From contig JBLIGW010000049.1 of assembly GCA_047635955.1 (NCBI GenBank), forward strand, positions 1-7,609: a DNA stretch of 7,609 bases, given 5' to 3'. How positions within the stretch are numbered: the first letter of the stretch is position 1; each line of letters begins with the position of its first letter. Made by a program: the position numbers and the translations under genes. The notes beneath the pieces were generated by a model. That model saw only the letters and a list, made by a program, of their open reading frames with translations. It did no database searches and was not told where the DNA came from. The stretch is from WFTC01 sp047635955 (GTDB lineage Bacteria; Patescibacteriota; Gracilibacteria; UBA1369; 2-02-FULL-48-14). Below are positions 1 through 4,922 of this stretch, in pieces.

Positions 1-831
1 TACAACCAAGGACTTATGATCATGGATACTGTTGAAATCACAGGGACATCGTCATATCCACTATATGTTGCCTACCAAGGTTATACCGAAGTATATCGTT
101 CCACAATCAACCTGAATGGAAATGGGGCTTCAGGAAGAGGGGGGATTTTCATTGGGACTCCATATGATGGAGACATCACTTTCAAGCTAATTGAATCCAC
201 GGTAAGTAGAAATCTATCAGACAATTCTTTTTTTGCGGGAGGTGTGACCATTTATGATTCAACTGATGGCCAATATGAAATAAATGTTGAGATCATTAAC
301 AGCACAATTAGTGAAAATGAAAGCATAAATCATGGAGGTGGATTAAGTGTGAATTTTGGTACAGAAAGTAATTCAAGTGTTGAAATTGTGAACACGACCA
401 TTTCGAGCAATATTTCTGATAATGATCTAGATGGGAATGGAGATGGGAGTGCCATCTATGTAGGTACTTCGACACCATCGGGAGCTGTTAAACTAAAAAA
501 CAACATCGTTTTTGATAATAGTGTTTCCGCCAGCATCGACGAATGTAAAGGACAGATGCAGTCTGGTGAGTATAACTTTTTAGGTCTTACTTGTGGGTAC
601 TTTGCCTTAAGCAATGACTCTGTTGGAGTTGATCCCGTGCTTTATCCATTGGCAAATTATGGTGGTCCTACGGAAACCCATAAGATTTATTGGGGTACCC
701 CTGCCTTTGATTATGTCCCCGCCGCCTATTGCGTGGATTATTCAGGAACAGCCATAACTGGTGACCAAAAAGGATCAGCTCGAACCACCTATTGTGAGGC
801 AGGCTCGTATGAAACCTATCGGATGCCTTAA
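1..831 (+). CDS. Beta-helix surface protein with choice-of-anchor Q C-terminus (5' truncated by window)
   Basis: The reading frame is open from the first base, so the N-terminus lies outside the window; 276 codons plus a TAA stop are visible. Roughly the first 180 residues are short strands rich in Asn, Ser, Thr, Ile and Gly, with repeated motifs such as EIINSTISEN, EIVNTTISSN and KLKNNIVFDN, typical of right-handed parallel beta-helix surface or adhesin proteins. The last 70 residues carry the pattern NYGGPTETHKI...GTPAFDY...GDQKG.ART..CEAGSYE. This matches the choice-of-anchor Q end (general form GGPT-TH-L--GSPAID---DQRG-PR---D-GAYE) often found after CSLREA-type beta-helices. The protein is presumably exported and cell-surface attached; the signal peptide is not in view. 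The fold call is from motif memory, and the ligand is unknown. It converges on the minus-strand gene ending at 863, with no clear terminator between them. Confidence 0.8.
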   Translation, partial: YNQGLMIMDTVEITGTSSYPLYVAYQGYTEVYRSTINLNGNGASGRGGIFIGTPYDGDITFKLIESTVSRNLSDNSFFAGGVTIYDSTDGQYEINVEIINSTISENESINHGGGLSVNFGTESNSSVEIVNTTISSNISDNDLDGNGDGSAIYVGTSTPSGAVKLKNNIVFDNSVSASIDECKGQMQSGEYNFLGLTCGYFALSNDSVGVDPVLYPLANYGGPTETHKIYWGTPAFDYVPAAYCVDYSGTAITGDQKGSARTTYCEAGSYETYRMP

Positions 832-862
832 ATGGTGAGACACTTGAGACAGTATAAAAAGC

Positions 863-1102
863 TTAGTCTGGAAGGATCTCACCAACTTGGCCTTTCGTAT
901 CTGATCTCAGGTTTTCAAGCTCATCGCCAAGAATTTCTGCAGCCGCCTGACAAAGATCCTTATTTCTTGCCAAAGCACGTTTTACAAGGTGACTTAGATG
1001 CTCAGCAAGCTCAGTTTGTCTTCTACAGTCAACCGTAGCCCCTGCCTCACGGATGAGTTCTAAGTTACTTGGTGCTCCAGGTTGTACAATATCGTTGCTC
1101 AT
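863..1102 (-). CDS. Small hydrophilic protein, second gene of a two-gene operon
   Basis: This 79-residue ORF starts at ATG 1102, only 12 bases after the stop of the HicA-like gene on the same strand, which suggests co-transcription. No family was recognised. The protein is soluble, with no membrane segment or signal peptide. Residues about 28-70 are rich in Ala, Leu, Glu and Lys/Arg (TELAEHLSHLVKRALARN, then AAAEILGDELENL) and look helical, perhaps a helical hairpin. Its size and its place beside a HicA-like protein raise the possibility of an antitoxin or partner subunit, but it has none of the HicB hallmarks I would expect, and this is inference from context. No Shine-Dalgarno sequence precedes the start, which is usual in this window. 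An opposite-strand frame over 832-1038 is less convincing because it lacks operon context. Confidence 0.55.
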   Translation of the reverse strand: MSNDIVQPGAPSNLELIREAGATVDCRRQTELAEHLSHLVKRALARNKDLCQAAAEILGDELENLRSDTKGQVGEILPD

Positions 1103-1114
1103 AGTAGTTAATAA

Positions 1115-1753
1115 TTACCCATTTAAGACTGTAAAGTCAATCCCCAGGCTATCACAAGCAGTTTTGATTCTATCAATGGGAAATCCTGCTTGTAACATAA
1201 GTTTAATGTTATTTTTCAGCCATGACTTCTTTGACCAGGATCCAATTCCAAATGTGTCCCTGTTGGCATCTACCCATTTTGTATGACTTCCACTACCACC
1301 TTTCGTATCTTCAATGAGCCCACAGGCCTTAAAAAACTCATCCAGCTGTCTACGATCAAATAGCAGATTTGGCGTATAAAAACGAATGGGAGAATCTTCT
1401 GTATCATCATTTACATCATCTTCTGGCAGAGCACCAAAATGTCTAAATACTGGACGAAGAGCCCAGAGCGTCACATTCTTTTGGCTAAGACTTGCTGCTA
1501 TCTGTTTGAGGATTGCTTGAATAGAATCTTTATTTATACCTATTTGAATAGAGCGGTCGATCTCCTTCTGTAATTCAGCTTGGTCATCCTCGAGTTTAGG
1601 CAAACTGTGTCTTGCCCTTTCTGGTTGAGGTTCATATTCTGATAGGTTGAAACACTCCAGGTCCTCTATAAGGAGCTGTAAGTACTCTGCCCCATCTGGT
1701 GAAAGGGCACGGAGGTCATCAAGCAGAACGTCAATTGTTTTTGGTAATTCCAT
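1115..1753 (-). CDS. Unknown N-terminal domain with a C-terminal HicA-like domain
   Basis: About 212 residues from ATG 1753; an in-frame GTG lies one codon earlier at 1756. No signal peptide or membrane segment is seen. The N-terminal half is acidic and helical (LLDDLRALSPDGAEYLQLLI at about 10-30) and was not recognised. The C-terminal 75 residues run LDEFFKACGLIEDTKGGSGSHTKWV..., then a Lys/Ser-rich turn (SWSKKSWLKNN) and IKLMLQAGFPIDRIKTAC. This order follows HicA/YcfA small mRNA-interferase folds: helix, a strand with a G-SH motif holding the catalytic His (His158 here), a basic strand, then a helix with L-QAG. Family members are usually about 60-80 residues and act alone, so a 140-residue N-terminal extension is unusual. 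The small gene at 1102-863 follows directly. RNA cleavage is an inference; a nucleic-acid-binding dsRBD-like role is the milder alternative. Confidence 0.6.
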   Translation of the reverse strand: MELPKTIDVLLDDLRALSPDGAEYLQLLIEDLECFNLSEYEPQPERARHSLPKLEDDQAELQKEIDRSIQIGINKDSIQAILKQIAASLSQKNVTLWALRPVFRHFGALPEDDVNDDTEDSPIRFYTPNLLFDRRQLDEFFKACGLIEDTKGGSGSHTKWVDANRDTFGIGSWSKKSWLKNNIKLMLQAGFPIDRIKTACDSLGIDFTVLNG

Positions 1754-1778
1754 CACTTAATGATACCATAAACAGAGC

Positions 1779-2009
1779 TATTTTAGAACCCGTGTTCATC
1801 TTAGATGCTCTAAAAGTTGCAGAGTACGGAAGAAGACATTTCCATTATGCAAAGGGAATGCCGTTGATAGGGCTGCAGCTATGGGAATTAAACTGATGGA
1901 TGAGGATCAGTACAAATATCTATCAACTTCAGGTATAATTGGCGATGATACAATGAGTTGGCTCGATACTCCTGAGGAGGTAATTGAGAGTAGGGATGCA
2001 AACCTTTAA
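1779..2009 (+). pseudogene. Degraded fragment resembling DUF4256
   Basis: No intact gene is present between 1757 and 2172. In the frame ending at TAA 2007-2009 there is a 48-codon stretch, from about 1863, reading DRAAAMGIKLMDEDQYKYL and later SWLDTPEEVIESRDANL. This resembles the middle of DUF4256 proteins (remembered form: VD-AAAMGI-LLTEEQYR-L---G-FD--TSSW--TP--IR--GGAL). The upstream part of the frame and a second frame (to 1896) show no matching N-terminus, and the conserved C-terminus is missing because the frame stops 34 bases before the first recombination core. I read it as a relic of a gene truncated at both ends, lying in what would be the original downstream flank of tRNA-Ser. The family assignment is from memory and moderately sure; the rest of the interval shows no RNA gene. 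Confidence 0.4.
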
Positions 2010-2043
2010 AAGCCACCGAACCATATAGGTCCGTTGTCTTTTA

Positions 2044-2130
2044 AAATCTGGCGGAGAGTCGTGGACGACCTTAGAACCAAGATTGAGGCTAATCATACAG
2101 AGTTCAATGTGTTTGCGAAAACGGTTTTCG
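2044..2130 (+). repeat. Left attachment junction: core plus cassette left end X (copy 1)
   Basis: The 15-bp core AAATCTGGCGGAGAG (2044-2058) is followed by the X segment, which recurs at 2941. The first 21 bases of X are identical in both copies, the first 61 differ at 5 positions, and similarity then fades over the next 30-40 bases. To the left of the core the sequence (CCGTTGTCTTTTA) is unlike the other two core copies, so this is the junction between chromosome and cassette. X begins with GTCGTGGACGAC (2058-2069, counting the last core base), a 5+2+5 inverted repeat. It also contains the palindrome CGAAAACGGTTTTCG at 2116-2130. Both could be recombinase-binding arms. The bases from 2131 to the next gene show nothing recognisable. 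Confidence 0.75.
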
Positions 2131-2172
2131 TGCGGGGACATTAGGGTTCTAATTTGACGTGATCGCACCTTT

Positions 2173-2853
2173 ATGTCAAAATTCAGCCCTTTTAATTGTT
2201 CAAGTATTATGAGAAGTAGTAGTCTTTTCAAAACTCGTGAAATGTTGCGTGATGGTGAGGCATCGCTTAGAGGACGAGTTGCACTAAAAGACCAGAAGGT
2301 TCTCTCACTAGTTGATGAGGAGGTAAGAAAGGTAGTAGGTGAAATTGATGCTTTATTTCAAGGTATTTTTGATAACTACGATGGGACAGATTTTGCAGAT
2401 TTGTTTTCTGGCATTTATTCAAAGATGGCAAAGGGTTATTTAAGGGCTAAGAGGCAAAGGAAAGAATTCGCAATTACAGCTGATGAACTCGATGCCTTCT
2501 GGACGGAAGTACAGGAAGTGATTGAGTTATTTAATGAACACGGGGTTCGAGTTGATGCGCCATTGCTAGAATCAGTCATGACCCATGGGGGGCTTACCCA
2601 TTGGAAAGAATTTTTTGAAAAAGAGTTTGCTAGCTTTGCCAGCACTCCTTGGATTTTGCGAAATGTTGCCGTTGGATACAAAGATCCACGAGCCTTTTTG
2701 AGGCGAGTAGAAGCGGATGTGACTGAAATCTTGGGAGAAAAAGAGTTTGCTGGCTTTACCGGCAGTCCTTGGATTGTGCGAGATGCTGCCGTTAAATACA
2801 AAGATCCACGAGCCTTTTTGAGAAGCGGTACTTGGAAGAACATCGATCGCTAG
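2173..2853 (+). CDS. Unknown protein with two 40-residue C-terminal repeats (cassette 1 cargo)
   Basis: 226 residues from ATG 2173; in-frame ATGs at 2209 and 2242 are possible alternatives, because none has a clear ribosome site and the first 24 residues (Ser/Phe-rich) look unlike the rest. The protein is soluble and mostly helical, with no signal peptide or membrane segment. Residues 40-125 are charged helices. Residues 149-177 and 189-217 are a repeat: EKEFA, then F--(S/T)PWI-R--AV-YKDPRAFLR, with a 40-residue period. Cys is almost absent. Two helical repeats of this size could start a superhelical binding scaffold, but no family was recognised. The gene lies alone between recombination ends X and Y, so it is cassette cargo. 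Nothing in the sequence shows a role in DGR function. Confidence 0.7.
   Translation: MSKFSPFNCSSIMRSSSLFKTREMLRDGEASLRGRVALKDQKVLSLVDEEVRKVVGEIDALFQGIFDNYDGTDFADLFSGIYSKMAKGYLRAKRQRKEFAITADELDAFWTEVQEVIELFNEHGVRVDAPLLESVMTHGGLTHWKEFFEKEFASFASTPWILRNVAVGYKDPRAFLRRVEADVTEILGEKEFAGFTGSPWIVRDAAVKYKDPRAFLRSGTWKNIDR
2617..2823 (+). repeat. 120-bp-period internal duplication in the cassette 1 gene
   Basis: The 87-base segments 2617-2703 and 2737-2823 are the same apart from about ten substitutions, most of them amino-acid changing. They encode the two PWI-R...YKDPRAFLR units. The in-frame 120-base period and moderate divergence suggest duplication of one structural repeat followed by drift or selection. 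Confidence 0.85.
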
Positions 2854-2861
2854 CCTTTTAA

Positions 2862-3027
2862 GCAAAAATCTCGTTCACTTCATTTTCAAAATTCGCTTCT
2901 TCTACAAGTTGAAGCCTCTTTTCCCAAATCTGGCGGAGAGTCGTGGACGACCTTAGAACCAGAATCGAAGCTAATCATACACAGTTCAATGTGTTTGCGA
3001 AGACCGTTTTGGCGAGGGCATATTAAG
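2862..3027 (+). repeat. Cassette-cassette junction: Y end, core, X end (copy 2)
   Basis: Y plus core (2862-2940) matches 5869-5947 at 78 of 79 bases; the only difference is A2864 against G5871. After the core, X (2941 onward) matches 2059 onward. This joint Y-core-X sequence is what a circularised cassette would carry as its own attachment site. Y contains a weak hairpin (GCTTC...GAAGC, 2895-2915) followed by CTCTTTT, which may terminate transcription of whichever cargo gene precedes it. The gene-free stretch 2854-3178 holds only this junction, then a possible promoter for the DGR target gene. Confidence 0.85.
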
Positions 3028-3068
3028 GCTTTGTTTAGGGAAAAACGATGTTTTGCGACGGATTGTTT

Positions 3069-3096
3069 TTGATGGTTCAATCAGTTATTTTATGAT
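3069..3096 (+). promoter_or_regulatory. Possible promoter of the DGR target gene
   Basis: TTGATG (3069-3074), a 16-base spacer and TATGAT (3091-3096) form a fair sigma70-type match, 82 bases before the target gene start. No ribosome binding site is seen between it and the ATG at 3179. Based on consensus matching only. Confidence 0.35.
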
Positions 3097-3178
3097 CATA
3101 TGGGTGAGCTTAGATGTCGCCCTTGAGAATTCCACGTAAAGCTGTATCATTCGCTACTAAATCAATAACCACCACATA

Positions 3179-4129
3179 ATGGCTGAATCAGGTCCAAAAA
3201 CTCCAGAAGTGGCAGAAGTTGCTACTGTTGATACAGAAAGAGTGCAATTTGCTACAATGCTTGCACCTTTTATTAACGATGCTCTAACTAGTGACACACC
3301 AGTAGATGAACTCAAGGCAAGACTTCGGATTGCTCTTGGTGGTGCAGATGGTGAAAGAGAACTTGTTGCTGCAGATGGTGAAAGAGAACTTGTTGCTGTC
3401 CTGAGGGAAGAGGGTGTGGGTTCAGAGCAAGAGGTGCTTGACGAACGATTAAAACAGCAGCTCACAGAGATGAAAGAAGATTTTGACGAAAGAGGAATTG
3501 TTCTTATTGAAGTAAACGCTACTCCAGACCAATTAATAGAAGCATTCATAGCTGACAAAACAGCAGGAAAAGAATGGGAAGTAGACATCAAATCAAGGCT
3601 TTTAGCTGATGATGCCACTTTACTTAAAAAGGCAGCCGCCATGCCAAAAGGTGGGCAGCTTATTGGAGTTTACTCTAACGGTGAACTTGCAATCAGACAA
3701 CGTAGTCAAGAAATTGTGAATGCAAGATGGACGATAGATTGGCAAGATGGTCAATCTTCTGATCGAGGTGAACTTCGTCTTCTGCCTCATGCAGAAGCTA
3801 TAGCTCAAGAAGAGGGTAGATGGGCAAAAGCTGTTGAAATTCTCTGTGCGGTAAAGGCAGCAGGTTATCACGTACCAGCAGATGCTCCCAACTACGAAAA
3901 GGGGGGTCTTGTCGCTGCTTCCGAAGTAGTCACAGGAGGTCACTATGTTATGAGTCCAGATGGAGAAGAATGGCGAGATGCGATTCTTGAGTGTGCAGAC
4001 AATGAGGACGATAGTTCCTATGTCCGCGTGGTGTTCTTCGTTCCTTACGTTCATGTTACGAGCGTCGGCGCTGGCGTTGCTGACGGTCGTCGTGATAGTC
4101 GTGGGGCGGTGCTCTGGCTAAGGGGTTAA
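3179..4129 (+). CDS. DGR target (variable) protein
   Basis: 316 residues with the variable repeat at the very C-terminus, as is normal for DGR targets. The N-terminal 150 residues are acidic, helical and Glu-rich, with no signal peptide or membrane segment, so no surface anchor is evident. A nine-residue unit (ADGERELVA) is duplicated at 56-73. The middle region (GGQLIGVYSNGELAIRQRS at about 158) and the segment ending SPDGEEWRDAILE (259-271) precede the VR. This order recalls variable proteins I associate with Patescibacteria DGRs, but a C-type-lectin fold is inferred from position only. Residues 281-307 are diversified: the TR would encode Asn at 14 of these sites, and the gene now has Y, F, V, Y, V, V, S, G, A, V, D, G, R and S. 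The invariant end RGAVLWLR corresponds to the identical 3' part of TR and VR. The ligand is unknown. Confidence 0.85.
   Translation: MAESGPKTPEVAEVATVDTERVQFATMLAPFINDALTSDTPVDELKARLRIALGGADGERELVAADGERELVAVLREEGVGSEQEVLDERLKQQLTEMKEDFDERGIVLIEVNATPDQLIEAFIADKTAGKEWEVDIKSRLLADDATLLKKAAAMPKGGQLIGVYSNGELAIRQRSQEIVNARWTIDWQDGQSSDRGELRLLPHAEAIAQEEGRWAKAVEILCAVKAAGYHVPADAPNYEKGGLVAASEVVTGGHYVMSPDGEEWRDAILECADNEDDSSYVRVVFFVPYVHVTSVGAGVADGRRDSRGAVLWLRG
3344..3397 (+). repeat. Exact 27-bp tandem duplication in the target gene
   Basis: 3344-3370 and 3371-3397 are identical. The duplication keeps frame and encodes ADGERELVA twice. Exact identity suggests a recent event. Confidence 0.95.
4014..4124 (+). 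other. DGR variable repeat (VR)
   Basis: This 111-base segment aligns without gaps to the TR at 4444-4554 (offset 430). There are 26 mismatches, 25 of them at TR adenines; 25 of the 35 TR adenines are changed, to G, T or C. The one exception is G4484 in TR against T4054 in VR. The last 24 bases up to the TR-VR breakpoint (from CGTGGGGCGG onward) are identical and GC-rich, which fits the initiation-of-mutagenic-homing region. Immediately after AGGG the sequences diverge. Confidence 0.97.
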
Positions 4130-4173
4130 AATCTTGGTCCTTGGACCTTCTTCTTTCTTAAATTTTATCTTTT

Positions 4174-4198
4174 AAAAGTCCCGCTATGCGGGGCTTTT
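4174..4198 (+). terminator. Intrinsic terminator after the target gene
   Basis: AAAAGTCCCGC (4174-4184), a TAT loop and GCGGGGCTTTT (4188-4198) form an 11-bp stem with one G-T pair, followed by a T-rich tract. It ends the target gene transcript, so the TR and reverse transcriptase must be transcribed from a separate start downstream. The A-tract on the left could let it work in both directions. Confidence 0.85.
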
Positions 4199-4199
4199 C

Positions 4200-4443
4200 T
4201 TTTGCCCTTCAAATAGGTACAATCGTTGGTGACGGTGAATAGACACTTGCCTCGGAGCAAGCTACCGTAACGTGCTCTTTCAAAAAAACAGGCTTTGCAT
4301 GAAACAAGGAGTCTTGATGGAGCACAAAAGGGTTAATAGCCCCTTAGGTTTGAGTGGAGTTCAGCTCTTTATTGGGCTGAAGACAATACGGGTGTGGTTG
4401 CGACTGCATCTCAAAACGGACGAACTCCATCAACAAGTGCAGC
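4200..4443 (+). other. TR leader region (noncoding, structured, with a relic-like frame)
   Basis: No supported gene lies between the terminator and the TR. Two hairpins are visible: CTTGC/GCAAG (4246-4261) and TTCAGCTC/GGGCTGAA with a TTTATT loop (4360-4381). Both may belong to the TR RNA that the reverse transcriptase and Avd would recognise. An AAGGAG (4306-4311) precedes ATG 4317, but that frame runs through the TR and then antisense to avd, so I do not call it a gene. A second frame, 4340-4477, reads FEWSSALYWAEDNTG and onward and may be a relic of a target-gene end. I could not place the promoter. Confidence 0.4.
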
Positions 4444-4554
4444 GTTCCAATGTCCGCGTGGTGAACTTCAATCCTAACAATCAGAATACGAACGTCAACA
4501 ATGACAATGCTAACAATCGAAATGATAATCGTGGGGCGGTGCTCTGGCTAAGGG
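4444..4554 (+). other. DGR template repeat (TR)
   Basis: Noncoding donor for adenine mutagenesis, on the same strand as its VR and 430 bases downstream. Read in the VR frame from 4449 it holds 14 AAY codons among 35, placed so that changes at the first two bases give the widest range of amino acids. The TR ends one base before the stop codon of the restored avd frame on the other strand (4558-4556), so the two are packed end to end. Transcription toward the reverse transcriptase would pass antisense through avd. Confidence 0.97.
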
Positions 4555-4555
4555 T

Positions 4556-4922
4556 CTATTGGCTTTGTGAGGACTTGAGCCACCCTCCAAGCATTCTACC
4601 AATCTCTTGGGTCTGTGCTTGGAGCTGGAAGACGCGAGTCTCATTTACCAGCTTCTTTTCAAGAAGAAGGCGGATTTTCAAGGTAAGTACCTCCAAAGTG
4701 CCACTCGCTTTCAAACAAAGTGCCACTCGCTTTCAAAAGCATGGCGGCTTTCATGGGTTTAGGGGCATTCTTGGTCATGACAAGCTGTTCAAGTAAAGTG
4801 AGAATACTCTCTTCAATGCTTGTACCAAGACTCAAACGCCACCGCTTTATCATGTGATCGTTTACATCTGTAAACTGCTTATACAGCTCATAACTTTTAT
4901 TGATGATGGGAAGTGAAGACAT
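4556..4922 (-). pseudogene. avd: avd-like accessory protein gene, frameshifted by a 22-bp tandem duplication
   Basis: Avd is the small four-helix-bundle protein that binds the DGR reverse transcriptase and is needed for retrohoming in the Bordetella phage system. From ATG 4922 the frame reads MSSLPIINKSYELYKQFTDV..., a typical start of the Avd/S23-IVP four-helix family, but it shifts inside an exact 22-base duplication (4694-4737) and stops at TGA 4661-4659 after 87 residues. Taking out one copy gives a 114-residue protein ending LEVLTLKIRLLLEKK...QTQEIGRMLGGWLKS, the classic C-terminus of the family, with TAG at 4558-4556. The gene is antisense to the other DGR genes, and its start overlaps that of the reverse transcriptase by about 17-20 bases head to head. 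ATG 4982 is a less likely start, because the family begins just before LPI. The damage may be fixed or reversible by slippage. Confidence 0.85.
4694..4737 (-). repeat. Exact 22-bp tandem duplication that breaks avd
   Basis: 4694-4715 and 4716-4737 are identical over all 22 bases. Because 22 is not a multiple of three, the second copy throws avd out of frame; one copy restores it. The unit is in a size range that can contract by replication slippage or recombination. Confidence 0.97.

Larger units (their letters stand above)
2059..2940 (+). mobile_element. Cassette 1: X end, one gene, Y end (882 bp)
   Basis: This unit spans from just after the first core copy to the end of the second. It is bounded by the X segment on the left and the Y segment on the right, the same two ends that bound the DGR-bearing unit immediately to its right. 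The cargo is a single plus-strand gene whose stop codon lies 8 bases before Y. No recombinase, transposase, terminal inverted repeat or target-site duplication of insertion-sequence type is seen. The simplest reading is a non-autonomous gene cassette inserted by site-specific recombination at the tRNA-Ser 3' end, with the core as the crossover region. Confidence 0.65.

Noticed and set aside
832..1038. 68-codon plus-strand frame
   Set aside because: It overlaps the minus-strand small gene, which has operon context; no family or start signal was seen.
1929..3080. Two minus-strand frames (1929-2231 and 2886-3080) sharing KHIELCMIS and SKVVHDSPPD
   Set aside because: The shared part is the X-core repeat read backwards. 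Conservation is not codon-like beyond the repeat, and the flanks of the two frames are unrelated, so recombination ends explain it better than a gene family.
3157..4054. Long minus-strand frames opposite the target gene
   Set aside because: They are shadows of the 316-residue target gene, which has the VR and the better composition.
4694..4737. CRISPR-like short repeat
   Set aside because: There are only two adjacent copies with no spacer; it is a tandem duplication inside avd.
4272..4796. 174-codon plus-strand frame through the TR, with AAGGAG before ATG 4317
   Set aside because: Its middle is the TR and its second half is antisense to avd; the composition is odd and no protein-like domain appears. 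The frame agreement with the VR is expected of a template.
4556..4922. avd truncation explained by TGA recoding (genetic code 25)
   Set aside because: Reading through TGA 4661-4659 gives no four-helix family sequence, whereas removing one 22-bp copy does. TGA also ends the protease gene normally.
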